64,000 bases of DNA from Castellaniella daejeonensis (GTDB lineage Bacteria > Pseudomonadota > Gammaproteobacteria > Burkholderiales > Burkholderiaceae_B): assembly GCF_039523555.1 (NCBI RefSeq), contig NZ_BAAAFN010000015.1, positions 372,001 to 436,000 on the forward strand. The letters run 5' to 3'. The notes under the pieces were generated by a model. The model was not told the origin of the DNA, searched no databases, and saw only the letters and a list, made by a program, of their open reading frames with translations. Positions 50,213-59,989 of the stretch are shown here, piece by piece. Positions within the stretch are counted from its first letter, which is position 1. The number at the start of each line of letters is the position of its first letter. The translations under genes and the position numbers were made by a program.

Positions 50213-53200
50213 TTACACCAGCACCCGCTCGATGCCGCCCGCGTTGGCGGCCTTCACGTAATCCGGCATCCAGTTCTCGCCCAGCAGGTGCCGGGCCATC
50301 TCGACCACGATGTAGTCGGCCGACAGCCCCGTGTCCTGCTCGTAGCGCGCCAGGCCCTGCAGGCAGGACGGACAGGACGTCACCATCTTCACTTCGCCCT
50401 GGAATCCATCGGCGCGGATGGCGGCGGTGTTCTTCGCCAGTTCCTCCTGTTTGCGGAAGCGGATCTGGGTGGAGATGTCCGGGCGCGAAACCGCCAGCGT
50501 GCCGGATTCGCCGCAGCAGCGGTCGGTCTTGATGGCCTTGTCCGAGCCCAGCAGGGACTTCACGGTCTTCATCGGATCCTGCTGCTTCATGGGCGTGTGG
50601 CAGGGGTCGTGGTAGATGTAGCGCACGCCCTGCACGCCGGCGATGTCCACGCCCTTTTCCAGCAGGTATTCGTGGATGTCGATCAGCCGGCAACCGGGGA
50701 AGATCTTGTCGAACTGGTAGCTTTCGAGCTGGTCGTAGCAGGTGCCGCAACTGACCACCACGGTCTTGATGTCCAGGTAGTTCAGCGTCGTGGCCATGCG
50801 GTGGAACAGCACGCGGTTGTCCGTGACCATCTGCTCGGCCTTGTCGGCCAGGCCATTGCCGCGCTGCGGATATCCGCAGCATAGGTAGCCGGGGGGCAGC
50901 ACGGTCTGCACGCCCACGTGCCACAGCATCGCCTGTGTCGCCAGGCCCACCTGGGAAAACAGGCGCTCGGATCCGCAACCCGGGAAATAGAACACCGCCT
51001 CGCTGTCGGGGGCGGTGGCGGCCGGGTCGCGGATGATCGGGATGATGTGCGGGTCCTCGATGTCCAGCAGCTTGCGGGCGGTCTGCTTGGGCAGGCCGCC
51101 GGGCATCTTCTTGTTGACGAAGTGGATCACCTGCTCGCGCACCGGGGCCTTGCCCACTGTGGCGGGTGGCTGCGCCACCTGTTTTTTCGTCACGGGCGCC
51201 AGCAAGTCGTGGGCCAGGCGCTGGGCCTTGTAGCCCATGCCGATCATGGCGGTGCGGGTGGCCTTGATGACGCGCGGATCCTTCGCGTTCAGGAAGAACA
51301 TCGAAGCCGCCGTGCCGGGGTTGAAGGACTTTTTCCCCATGCGGCGAAGCAGGGAGCGCATTTCCATGGATACGTCGCCGAAATCGATGTCCACCGGGCA
51401 GGGGTTGAAGCACTTGTGGCACAGTGTGCAGTGATCGCCGACGTCCTCGAATTCCTCCCAGTGGCGGATGCTGACGCCGCGCCGGGTCTGTTCCTCGTAC
51501 AGGAAGGCCTCGATCAGCAGCGAGGTCGCCAGGATCTTGTTGCGTGGCGAATAGAGCAGGTTGGCGCGCGGCACGTGGGTGGCGCAGACCGGCTTGCACT
51601 TGCCGCAGCGCAGACAGTCCTTGATGGCGTTGGAGATGGCGCCGATCTCGGTGCGCTGCATGATCAGCGATTCGTAGCCCAGCAGGTTGAAGCTGGGCGT
51701 CCAGGCGCGCGTCAGGTCGGCTCCGGGCATCAGCTTGCCGGCGTTGAAGCGGCCCTCCGGGTCGATGCGGCGCTTGTATTCCTGGAAGGGGGCCAGTTCG
51801 GCCTCGCTGAGGAATTCGTATTTCGTCAGGCCGATGCCGTGCTCGCCCGAAATCACGCCGTCCAGGTCGCGGGCGATGCCCATGATGCGGGCCACGGCGT
51901 CGTTGGCCTCGCGCAGCATCTCGTAGTCGTCGGAGTTGACGGGGATGTTGGTGTGGACGTTGCCGTCGCCCGCGTGCATGTGCAGGGCGACGAAGACCCG
52001 GCTTTTCAGGATGCGGTCGTGGGTGGCCTGCAGTCCGGCCAGGATCGCGGCGCATTCGGCGCCGGCGAAGTGGCGTTCCATGGCGCCGCGGATATCGGTT
52101 TTCCAGGAGATCCGCAGGGTGTGGTCCTGGACCAGATCGATGATGCGCGCGTCCGGCTGGGCCGCCAGGCGCTCTTCCAGTTCGGGGATGCGGCTGCCCA
52201 GGCCCAGATCGGCCAGGGTGCCCAGGCTGCCGGCCAGCGGGGCGTCCAGGTGATCCAGCAGCCAGGCCCAGCGGCGGCGCACGGCGGTCAGGGTGTCCAG
52301 GGCGTCGCGGCGGCGGTCGGACAGGATGACATCGCGCGTGTGCTCGGCATCGTCGGGGTCTTCGGCCTTGCCGATCGGCAGGTCGCCGTCCAGGTAGGCT
52401 TCCAGCGCGTCCACCAGGCGCAGTTTGTTGCGGGTCGACAGCTCGATGTTGATGCGTTCGATGGCATCGGTGTATTCGCCCATGCGCGCCAGCGGGATCA
52501 CCACGTCCTCGTTGATCTTGAAGGCGTTCGTGTGGCGGGCGATGGCGGCGGTGCGGGCGCGGTCCAGCCAGAATTTCTTGCGGGCTTCCGGGCTGGCGGC
52601 GATGAATCCTTCGCCGTGGCGCGAGTTGGCGATGCGCACGACCTCGCTGGCCGCCAGGGCCACGGCGTGCTCGTCATCGCCGACGATGTCGCCGATCAGG
52701 ACCATCTTGGGCAGCGTGCCGCGCTTGCTCTTGGTGGCGTAGCCGACGGCGCGCAGATAGCGCTCGTCCAGGTGCTCCAGGCCCGCCAGCAGCACCCCCT
52801 GGGCGCGGCCCCGGGTGTCCAGGTAGTTCTTGACCTCGACGATGGACGGCACGGCCTGGCGCGCCTGGCCGAAGAATTCCATGCAGACCGTGCGTGTGTG
52901 CGTCGGCATGCGATGCAGGATCCAGCGCGCGGCCGTGATCAGGCCGTCGCAGCCTTCCTTCTGCACGCCGGGCAGGCCGGCGAGGAACTTGTCGGTGACG
53001 TCCTTGCCCAGCCCGGCCTTGCGGAAGCGCCGGCCTTCGATGGTCAGGATCTCGGTCTTGAGCAGCGCCTGTCCGGGCTTGCGGGCGCCGTCGAACCACT
53101 TGAGCTCGAAGCGGGCCTCGTCGACCTCGTGGATCTTGCCCAGGTTGTGGTCCAGCCGGGTGACTTCCAGCCAATTGCCCTCGGGGTCCACCATGCGCCA

Positions 53201-54145
53201 CCAGGCCAGGTTGTCCAGGGCCGTGCCCCAGAGCACGGCCTTCTTGCCCCCGGCATTCATGGCAACGTTGCCGCCCACGCAGGAGGCGTCGGCCGATGTC
53301 GGGTCCACGGCGAAGACGCGCCCGGCGGCCTCGGCCGCTTCGGCCACGCGGCGCGTCACCACGCCGGCGCCGGTCAGGATGGTGTGGACGGGCTGCCCGA
53401 CACCCGGCAGGGCGACGGTTTCGACCGGGCCGATGGCATCCAGCTTTTCTGTGTTGATGACCACCGACCGCCACGACAGGGGGATGGCGCCGCCGGTGTA
53501 GCCGGTGCCGCCGCCGCGCGGGATGATGGTCAGGCCCAGGCGGATGCAGGCGCGCACCAGGACGGCGATTTCGTCCTCGGTGTCGGGCATCAGCACGACG
53601 AAGGGGTATTCCACGCGCCAGTCGGTGGCGTCGGTGACGTGTGAGACGCGCGACAGGCCGTCGAAGCGGATGTTGTCGCGCCGGGTCAGGCGGGACAGTT
53701 TCTTCAGGGCGGCATGGCGCAGTTCGGCCGTTTCCACGAACCGGGCCTCGAAGTCGGCCACGGCGGTCCTTGCGGCTGCCAGCAGCTTCTGGACCTGTGC
53801 GTCGCGCGGGCCGTGGTCGTCGTCGCGGCGGTGGTCGATCTCGGCCAGCCGGTGGTTCAGGGCCTCGATCAGCAGGTGGCGGCGCTTCGGGTCATCCAGC
53901 AGGTCGTCCTGCAGGTAGGGGTTGCGCAGCACCACCCAGATGTCGCCCAGCACCTCGAACAGCATCCGGGCCGAGCGGCCCGTGCGCCGCTGCGAGCGGA
54001 GTTCGGACAGCAGCCGCCAGGATTCCTCGCCCAGCAGCCGGCAGACGATTTCGCGGTCCGACCATGAGGTGTAGTTGTAGGGGATTTCGCGCAGGCGCGG
54101 CGCCTGGGGGGATGCGAGCAGTTCGCGGGCGACAGGGGCGTTCAT
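50213..54145 (-). CDS. Giant FAD/Fe-S oxidoreductase with DUF3683, GlcD-like and CCG parts
   Basis: This 1310-residue cytoplasmic flavoprotein joins several parts: an N-terminal DUF3683 region (about 1-180), a GlcD/DLD-type FAD-binding domain with IIPRGGGTGYTGGAIPL and VFAVDPTSADASCVGGNVAMNAGG, a FAD-oxidase C-terminal domain ending in HMHAGDGNVHTNIPV and GEHGIGLTK, two 4Fe-4S motifs (CLRCGKCKPVC near 843 and CTLCHKCFNPCP near 903), and CCG repeats near 1088 and 1210. It resembles a fusion of glycolate or lactate dehydrogenase GlcD with GlcF. The substrate is probably a 2-hydroxyacid, unproven. The start at 54145 drops 15 unlike residues. Confidence 0.85.
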   Translation of the reverse strand: MNAPVARELLASPQAPRLREIPYNYTSWSDREIVCRLLGEESWRLLSELRSQRRTGRSARMLFEVLGDIWVVLRNPYLQDDLLDDPKRRHLLIEALNHRLAEIDHRRDDDHGPRDAQVQKLLAAARTAVADFEARFVETAELRHAALKKLSRLTRRDNIRFDGLSRVSHVTDATDWRVEYPFVVLMPDTEDEIAVLVRACIRLGLTIIPRGGGTGYTGGAIPLSWRSVVINTEKLDAIGPVETVALPGVGQPVHTILTGAGVVTRRVAEAAEAAGRVFAVDPTSADASCVGGNVAMNAGGKKAVLWGTALDNLAWWRMVDPEGNWLEVTRLDHNLGKIHEVDEARFELKWFDGARKPGQALLKTEILTIEGRRFRKAGLGKDVTDKFLAGLPGVQKEGCDGLITAARWILHRMPTHTRTVCMEFFGQARQAVPSIVEVKNYLDTRGRAQGVLLAGLEHLDERYLRAVGYATKSKRGTLPKMVLIGDIVGDDEHAVALAASEVVRIANSRHGEGFIAASPEARKKFWLDRARTAAIARHTNAFKINEDVVIPLARMGEYTDAIERINIELSTRNKLRLVDALEAYLDGDLPIGKAEDPDDAEHTRDVILSDRRRDALDTLTAVRRRWAWLLDHLDAPLAGSLGTLADLGLGSRIPELEERLAAQPDARIIDLVQDHTLRISWKTDIRGAMERHFAGAECAAILAGLQATHDRILKSRVFVALHMHAGDGNVHTNIPVNSDDYEMLREANDAVARIMGIARDLDGVISGEHGIGLTKYEFLSEAELAPFQEYKRRIDPEGRFNAGKLMPGADLTRAWTPSFNLLGYESLIMQRTEIGAISNAIKDCLRCGKCKPVCATHVPRANLLYSPRNKILATSLLIEAFLYEEQTRRGVSIRHWEEFEDVGDHCTLCHKCFNPCPVDIDFGDVSMEMRSLLRRMGKKSFNPGTAASMFFLNAKDPRVIKATRTAMIGMGYKAQRLAHDLLAPVTKKQVAQPPATVGKAPVREQVIHFVNKKMPGGLPKQTARKLLDIEDPHIIPIIRDPAATAPDSEAVFYFPGCGSERLFSQVGLATQAMLWHVGVQTVLPPGYLCCGYPQRGNGLADKAEQMVTDNRVLFHRMATTLNYLDIKTVVVSCGTCYDQLESYQFDKIFPGCRLIDIHEYLLEKGVDIAGVQGVRYIYHDPCHTPMKQQDPMKTVKSLLGSDKAIKTDRCCGESGTLAVSRPDISTQIRFRKQEELAKNTAAIRADGFQGEVKMVTSCPSCLQGLARYEQDTGLSADYIVVEMARHLLGENWMPDYVKAANAGGIERVLV

Positions 54146-54280
54146 GAAGGTGTCGATGGGTATCGGTGCCCCTGAAGTGAAAAGGGGCAATCCCCTAGTT
54201 TAAGGGCAAAACACCCGCGTTTCCGTATGAGCTTATTGCGGCGGGTTCTTTGCGCCTCGTGAGGCGAAGGGGCACGCCGC

Positions 54281-54904
54281 TCACAGCCAGCCGCTGACCC
54301 ACGGCCAGGCGTGCAGCAGGGCGGCCGTCATGACGACGTAGCGCAGGCATTTGCCGACGGCCATATAGAACACGCAGGGCCAGAAGGGCAGGCGCAGCCA
54401 GCCGGCCACGGCGCACAGCGGGTCGCCGACGACGGGTAGCCAGGACAGCAGCAGCGTGGGTGGCCCGAAGCGGTGGAACCATCGGGCGGACAGCGCATGC
54501 CAGCGGCCGCCGGGCGAGGCGTGGCTTGCCGGCGGCGCCGCCGGGCGGGACGGCGTTGCGTCATCGGGGACCGGATCGGATGGGGCGCAGCCGGAAGGCG
54601 GGGTGGGCGGGTCGCCGTGATCGGCTGCCTGCCGGGCCCGCCAGCGGTGCCAGGCGGCCTCCGCGCCAGCGCCCATGGCGTAGCTGATGGCGCCTCCGAG
54701 CGTGTTGCCCGCGGTGGCGACCAGGACGGCGGGCCAGAACATGGCGGGGGCGATCTGCACGTAGGCGAAGACGGCCGGCTCCGATCCCATCGGGAGCAGC
54801 GTGGCCGACACCAGGCTGACGAGGAACACCGCGGGCAGCCCGATCCGGGGCAGCGCGAACAGGGCCAGCAGAGTGTGGATCGAGGATTGCAGCCAGGCTT
54901 CCAT
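54281..54904 (-). CDS. YqaA-family membrane protein (VTT/DedA-like) with hydrophilic insert
   Basis: This 207-residue inner-membrane protein has the YqaA layout: an N-terminal segment with VFLVSLVSATLLPMGSEPAVFAYVQ, a glycine-rich loop TAGNTLGGAISYAMGAGA, and a C-terminal block FGPPTLLLSWLPVVGDPLCAVAGWLR. Between them is a polar insert of about 50 residues rich in P, A, S and D (about 90-140), absent in shorter YqaA. Function unknown; the wider family includes lipid scramblase-like proteins. A weak hairpin (GCCTC/GAGGC, 54255-54266) follows its stop. Confidence 0.82.
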   Translation of the reverse strand: MEAWLQSSIHTLLALFALPRIGLPAVFLVSLVSATLLPMGSEPAVFAYVQIAPAMFWPAVLVATAGNTLGGAISYAMGAGAEAAWHRWRARQAADHGDPPTPPSGCAPSDPVPDDATPSRPAAPPASHASPGGRWHALSARWFHRFGPPTLLLSWLPVVGDPLCAVAGWLRLPFWPCVFYMAVGKCLRYVVMTAALLHAWPWVSGWL

Positions 54905-54933
54905 GGTGGTGGAGTGTAGCCCGGCCGGGCCGG

Positions 54934-56883
54934 CTACGGCCGTACCGTCGGAGCCGCCCGGTCAGTCTGCGCAGTGGGCAGGGGTTCCCAGCGAAAGCGG
55001 TTCTTGCCGGATTGCTTGGCGGCGTACATGGCGGCGTCGGCGTGGGCCACCAGGGTATCCGGGTCCTGGCCGTGCCGGGGGTGGATTGCCGCGCCGATGC
55101 TGGCGTGGACATGTACCTGGATGTCATCGGTCAGGTCGAAGGGCTGGGACAGGGCTTCGAGGATCGTGCGGGCAACCCGTTCGCAGCCTTCGAGGCTGTC
55201 CAGGCCCGACAGGACGATGCCGAACTCGTCGCCGCCGAAGCGGGACACGGTGTCCTCGGAATCGGCGCGAACGCAGTGCTCCAGCCGGCGGGCCACCTGC
55301 TGCAGCAGGATGTCGCCGATCGTGTGGCCATGGCTGTCGTTGACTTCCTTGAAGCCGTCCAGGTCCAGGTACAGCACGGCCGCCAGGCCGTTGTGTCGGT
55401 TCGCCGCCTCGAGGGCCCGGGCGCAGCGGTCCTGGAACATGACGCGATTGGGCAGGCCGGTCAGCGAGTCGTGCAGGGCATCGTGCGACAGGCGGGTTTC
55501 CAGGTTCTTGCGCGCCGTGATGTCTTGCACGACGGCCACCAGGAAATCCGGCATGCCCGCCGCATCGCGCACGACGCTCAGGGCCTCGCAGACCCAGAGC
55601 GTGCTGCCGTCGCGGCGTCGGTAGGGCTTCTCGATTTCGGGCGGGGGGCCCAGGAAGTGCGCCGTCAGCCGGCCTTTCAGGAAGGCGCGGGTCTTGTCCC
55701 GGTCGCCCGGTGCGACCAGGTCGAACAGGGTTCGTTCGAGCATCTCGGGCGTGTCGTAGCCCAGCATGCGGCAGAACTTTTCGTTGACTTCCAGGAAGCG
55801 GCCGTCGGGCGCAATGCGGGCGATGCCCATGGCCGCCTGATGGAACGTGGCGCGGAACAGGGCCTCGTTGGCTTCCAGGGCCTCGGTGGCCGCGCGCTGG
55901 CGCAGCGACACGAAAAGGAACAGGGCGGCGAGGGCGAGCAGGGCGGCCGTGGCGCTGCCTGCCAGGATCAGGTAGGTGGTGCGGCGCTGCCGGACGGGCC
56001 GCAGGACCTCGGCGTAGTTCGTGCCGACCGTGATCATCAGCGGATAGCTGTCCATCGTCCGGTAGCTGATGATGCGGGTGATGCCGTCGATGGAATTGCC
56101 GTCGTCCACGAACGAGCCTTCCGGCTGGGTGGCCTGGCGCAGGTTCCAGGGATGCTTGCCGGCATCCAGGCCGTAGGTGGTGTGCTCACCGATCAGGCGG
56201 CTGCGCAGGACGCCATCCAGCCCGGCGATTTCCAGCATGTCGGAGGGACCCGGGCGAATGCCGCCGTAGAGCGTGGCGAGGTTGGCCGGATCCACCGACA
56301 GGACCACCACGCCGCCGAAACCGCCGTCCGGCCTGGTGATGCGCAGGGACATGGGAATGCGCCACTGGTTCGAGATCCGGCCCAGCACGGGGTGGTCCAG
56401 GTAGAGGGTGTCTTGCGGGTTGTCGCGCTGCTGCGTGAAGAAATCGCGGTCGGCGTAATTGACGGGGCTGAGGCCTTGCGTGCTGGTGACGATGGCGCCG
56501 GTCTCGTCGACGATGCTGAGGATGGTGAAGGCCGAGTCCCGGATGATGCGGTGCCGGGCCCAGCGCGTCAGATCCAGGCCGGCGCCTTCGCGCAGGTATT
56601 GCTGGCGGGCGAAGACGGCAATCTGCTCGGCCTCTTTCAGGGTGCGGGTCACCTGCTGTTCCAGTGCGATCGCCAGGTTGGCATTGGAGCGCATGGCAGC
56701 GGCCACGGCCTGGGCGCGCTCGAAGGTGGCGCGCTGCAGGGTGGCGATCCAGATCAGGATAATGGCTGCGATGCCGACCAGCAGGATCAGCAGTTGCAGG
56801 AGCGACAGGCTGGGCAGCCGTGGTCCGATCCTGTCGGGGACCTGCGGCTTGCGGGGGCTGCCCTGCCTGGCGGGCAGTGTCAT
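54934..56883 (-). CDS. Membrane diguanylate cyclase with dCache, PAS and GGDEF domains
   Basis: This 649-residue protein should make cyclic di-GMP. A membrane helix at about 27-47 is followed by a periplasmic double-Cache sensor domain (about 50-300), a second helix (about 303-327), a PAS domain with PAC motif (about 340-465), and a GGDEF domain with the exact GGDEF at 550-554. No EAL domain follows, so it is a synthase only. The ligand of the sensor is unknown. It stands alone between yqaA and ilvA, and its promoter must lie in the 211-base divergent gap. Confidence 0.93.
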   Translation of the reverse strand: MTLPARQGSPRKPQVPDRIGPRLPSLSLLQLLILLVGIAAIILIWIATLQRATFERAQAVAAAMRSNANLAIALEQQVTRTLKEAEQIAVFARQQYLREGAGLDLTRWARHRIIRDSAFTILSIVDETGAIVTSTQGLSPVNYADRDFFTQQRDNPQDTLYLDHPVLGRISNQWRIPMSLRITRPDGGFGGVVVLSVDPANLATLYGGIRPGPSDMLEIAGLDGVLRSRLIGEHTTYGLDAGKHPWNLRQATQPEGSFVDDGNSIDGITRIISYRTMDSYPLMITVGTNYAEVLRPVRQRRTTYLILAGSATAALLALAALFLFVSLRQRAATEALEANEALFRATFHQAAMGIARIAPDGRFLEVNEKFCRMLGYDTPEMLERTLFDLVAPGDRDKTRAFLKGRLTAHFLGPPPEIEKPYRRRDGSTLWVCEALSVVRDAAGMPDFLVAVVQDITARKNLETRLSHDALHDSLTGLPNRVMFQDRCARALEAANRHNGLAAVLYLDLDGFKEVNDSHGHTIGDILLQQVARRLEHCVRADSEDTVSRFGGDEFGIVLSGLDSLEGCERVARTILEALSQPFDLTDDIQVHVHASIGAAIHPRHGQDPDTLVAHADAAMYAAKQSGKNRFRWEPLPTAQTDRAAPTVRP

Positions 56884-57094
56884 CAGAGGGTTCTCCCATC
56901 CATGTCCGGCGCGGACGGCGCTGGAATCCGCCTGTCTTGAGTGACAGAACTTTACGGCGTGACACCAAGTTTGTCGAGCCTGCGGCCTGTGTGCGGATCG
57001 GCTCCTGGCCGGCGCGCGGGCTGCGCCGGGCGCGGATCGGGGGACGCGGCCCTATGATATTCTTTTTGATTCCGTGTCCAATTGCGCCTGCGCC

Positions 57095-58603
57095 ATGTCC
57101 GTCGATTACCTGAAACGCATCCTGACGTCCAAAGTCTATGACGTCGCCCACGAGACTTCACTGGACCTGGCGCCCCGGATTTCGAAGCGGATCGGCAACA
57201 CCGTGCTGCTCAAGCGGGAAGACACCCAGCCCGTGTTCAGCTTCAAGCTGCGCGGCGCCTACAACAAGATGGCCCACCTGAGCCAGGATGAGTTGCGGCG
57301 CGGCGTCATTGCCGCGTCGGCCGGCAATCATGCCCAGGGGGTCGCGCTGGCGGCCAGCCGCCTGAAGTGTCGGGCGGTGATCGTCATGCCCGTGACCACG
57401 CCCCAGGTCAAGATCGACGCCGTGCGCGCCCTGGGCGGCGAAGTCGTGCTGTTCGGCGACAGCTTCACCGATGCGGCCGAGCACGCCGCCGAACTGCAGG
57501 CCCGCGACGGCCTGACGTTCGTGCACCCCTTCGACGATCCCGATGTGATCGCCGGCCAGGGCACCGTGGGCATGGAAATCCTGCGCCAGCACCCCGGTCC
57601 CATCGACGCGATCTTCGTTGCCATCGGCGGCGGCGGGCTGATCGCGGGGGTGGCTGCCTATATCAAGCAGCTGCGCCCGGAAATCAAGGTCATCGGCGTG
57701 CAGACCGTGGATTCCGACGCCATGGTGCGCAGCGTCCAGGCCGGGCGCCGGGTCCGGCTCGCCGACGTGGGGCTGTTCTCCGACGGTACCGCGGTCAAGC
57801 AGGTGGGCCAGGAAACCTTCCGCCTGGTGCGCGAATACGTGGACGATTTCGTCACCGTCGACACCGATGCCGTCTGCGCGGGGATCAAGGACGTGTTCCA
57901 GGATACGCGCAGCGTGCTGGAGCCGGCCGGCGCCCTGGCGCTGGCCGGGGCCAAGCGCTATGCCGCCCAGAACAAATGGAAGGGCAAGACCCTGGTGGCC
58001 ATCACGTGCGGCGCGAACATGAATTTCGATCGCCTGCGGTTCGTGGCCGAGCGTGCCGACGTCGGCGAGGCGCGCGAGGCCCTGTTCGCCATCACGCTGC
58101 CGGAAAAGCGGGGCAGTTTCCTGCGCCTGTGCGAAGCCGTTGGGCAGCGTGCCGTCACCGAATTCAACTACCGGATTTCCGATGCCGAACTGGCGCATGT
58201 CTATGTCGGCCTGCAGATCCGCTCGGAATCCGAAATCGAGAAGCTGGCGGCGCATTTCCGCAAGCTGGATTTCCCCACCCTGGACCTGACCAGCAACGAA
58301 ATGGCCAAGACCCACCTGCGCTACATGGTGGGCGGGCGTTCGGGCCTGGCCGAAAACGAAGTGCTGTACCGCTTCGAATTCCCCGAGCGCCCCGGCGCCC
58401 TGATGAAGTTCCTGGGGGCCATGAATCCGGACTGGAACATCAGCCTGTTCCATTACCGCAACCAGGGCGACGACTACGGGCGCATCCTGGTGGGCATCCA
58501 GGTGCCGCCCGCCGACAAGAAGGCCTTCAAGGAATTCCTGTCCACGCTCGGCTATCCGTGCTGGAACGAAACCGACAATCCGGCTTACCGCCTGTTCCTG
58601 TAA
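57095..58603 (+). CDS. ilvA: Threonine ammonia-lyase, biosynthetic
   Basis: IlvA deaminates threonine to 2-oxobutyrate, the first step to isoleucine. The PLP lysine is Lys51 in SFKLRGAYNKMA, and GGGGLIAGVAAYI binds the cofactor phosphate. Two ACT-like regulatory domains (about 330-410 and 420-500) mark the feedback-inhibited biosynthetic form. I chose ATG 57095 (502 residues, MSVDYLKRIL); a GTG at 57074 would add seven. TATGAT at 57053-57058 is a possible -10 box. No other ilv gene adjoins. Confidence 0.95.
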   Translation: MSVDYLKRILTSKVYDVAHETSLDLAPRISKRIGNTVLLKREDTQPVFSFKLRGAYNKMAHLSQDELRRGVIAASAGNHAQGVALAASRLKCRAVIVMPVTTPQVKIDAVRALGGEVVLFGDSFTDAAEHAAELQARDGLTFVHPFDDPDVIAGQGTVGMEILRQHPGPIDAIFVAIGGGGLIAGVAAYIKQLRPEIKVIGVQTVDSDAMVRSVQAGRRVRLADVGLFSDGTAVKQVGQETFRLVREYVDDFVTVDTDAVCAGIKDVFQDTRSVLEPAGALALAGAKRYAAQNKWKGKTLVAITCGANMNFDRLRFVAERADVGEAREALFAITLPEKRGSFLRLCEAVGQRAVTEFNYRISDAELAHVYVGLQIRSESEIEKLAAHFRKLDFPTLDLTSNEMAKTHLRYMVGGRSGLAENEVLYRFEFPERPGALMKFLGAMNPDWNISLFHYRNQGDDYGRILVGIQVPPADKKAFKEFLSTLGYPCWNETDNPAYRLFL

Positions 58604-58648
58604 CCGCGCGGCTGCTGTTGCCGCACCGCCGTGGCGGGTCCGTCCGAA

Positions 58649-59989
58649 TCAGGCGTCGCGGGACGCCGATGGGGGCTGGGCCGGTGCCGCAGGGGCGTCG
58701 GGCGGGCAGACCCGCGCCGGCGGAAACAGGATGCTGAAGAGGCTGCCTTCCCCCGGGGTGCTCCGGATGTCCAGCACGGCTTCATGGCGCATGGCAACGT
58801 GCTTGGCGATGGCCAGGCCCAGTCCCGTGCCGCCCGTGGCGCGCGAACGGCCCCTGTCCACCCGGAAGAAGCGTTCCGTCAGGCGGGGGATGTCGTCTGG
58901 CGCGATGCCGATGCCGGTGTCCCGGACCCGGTAGGCGGCGCCCCCGTCCGGGGTCGGTTCCCACGAGACCGTGATGGCGCCGCCCGCCGGTGTATAGCGG
59001 ACGGCATTGGTCAGCAGGTTGCCGATCGCCGAGGCCAGCTCGGTGTCCTGGCCGCGGATGTGCAGGGTCTCGTCCAGATTGGTGTCGAAGGCATGCTGTC
59101 CTCCTGACAAAGCCTGCGCCTGGGCCAGGGCGGTGCGCACCAGGGCCGTGACCGAAACAGGGGTGCCTTCCCGGTTGGGGCTCGATTCCAGCGAGGACAG
59201 CGTCAGCAGGTCGGCGACCAGGGCCTGCATGTTGCGGGCCTGCTGGGCCATCAGGTCCAGGTAGTGGCGGCGCTGTTCTTCGGTCAGGGCGTCGCCGGGC
59301 ATGTCCTGCAGGGTCTCGACGAAGCCCGACAGGACGGTCAGGGGCGTGCGCAGTTCGTGGGATACGTTGGCGACGAAGTCCTTGCGGGTGTTTTCCAGCC
59401 GCTCGATCTGGGTGATGTCGCGCGTGACCATCAGGAACTGGCCCACGCCATAGGGGGCCAGGTGCAGCGACAGGGTGCGGGCCTGGCTGCCGTGCCCCAG
59501 GTGCAGGATCAGGGGGCGGTCCCAGGCGTCCTGGCTGGCGTAGCGGGCGAATTCCGGCGCGCGCACGATGTTCAGGATGCTGTGTCCGCGGTCCCTGTCC
59601 AGGTCCAGGCCCAGGTGGCCGGCCGCCGCCTGGTTGCACCACTGCAGCGATTTCCCGGCATCCAGTGTCAGCGCGCCGTCGGGCAGGGCCTCGGCAGCCA
59701 GCAGGGCGCGGTGGAAGCTGCGCGTGCGGTCCTGCAGGTCCAGGCGGTTCTGCTTCAGCTTGCGGTAGATGGGCGCCAGGATTTCGTCCCAGGGGCCGAC
59801 CGAGGGCGGCGGCGGCTCGTCGATGGCGCGTACCCAGCGGGCGATGCGCGACAACTGCAGGCCGCTGATCAGCACCATCAGCAGCAGGCCCAGGGCGAAG
59901 ACGGCCCAGCCGGTGGCGGCCCCCAGCCAGGCGCCCAGCAGCCAGCCGCCCAGCGCCCAGAGCGCGATGGAAACGAGGGTTTTGCTCAT
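58649..59989 (-). CDS. phoR: Phosphate regulon sensor histidine kinase
   Basis: PhoR senses phosphate status through the Pst transporter and PhoU and phosphorylates PhoB. The 446-residue protein has two N-terminal helices (about 4-22 and 27-45), a PAS domain (about 90-195), the phospho-accepting His211 in FVANVSHELRTPL, and an ATPase domain with NLLTNAVRYTPAGG, DTGIGIAPDDIPRL and GGTGLGLAIAKHV. It overlaps phoB by four bases (ATGA). No pst or phoU gene is in the window. The Pro/Ala-rich tail of about 20 residues is not conserved. Confidence 0.92.
   Translation of the reverse strand: MSKTLVSIALWALGGWLLGAWLGAATGWAVFALGLLLMVLISGLQLSRIARWVRAIDEPPPPSVGPWDEILAPIYRKLKQNRLDLQDRTRSFHRALLAAEALPDGALTLDAGKSLQWCNQAAAGHLGLDLDRDRGHSILNIVRAPEFARYASQDAWDRPLILHLGHGSQARTLSLHLAPYGVGQFLMVTRDITQIERLENTRKDFVANVSHELRTPLTVLSGFVETLQDMPGDALTEEQRRHYLDLMAQQARNMQALVADLLTLSSLESSPNREGTPVSVTALVRTALAQAQALSGGQHAFDTNLDETLHIRGQDTELASAIGNLLTNAVRYTPAGGAITVSWEPTPDGGAAYRVRDTGIGIAPDDIPRLTERFFRVDRGRSRATGGTGLGLAIAKHVAMRHEAVLDIRSTPGEGSLFSILFPPARVCPPDAPAAPAQPPSASRDA

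Noticed and set aside
50918..53644. A 908-codon open frame on plus opposite the FAD/Fe-S oxidoreductase
   Set aside because: Pure antisense of a strongly conserved gene, with low-complexity composition and no recognisable motif.
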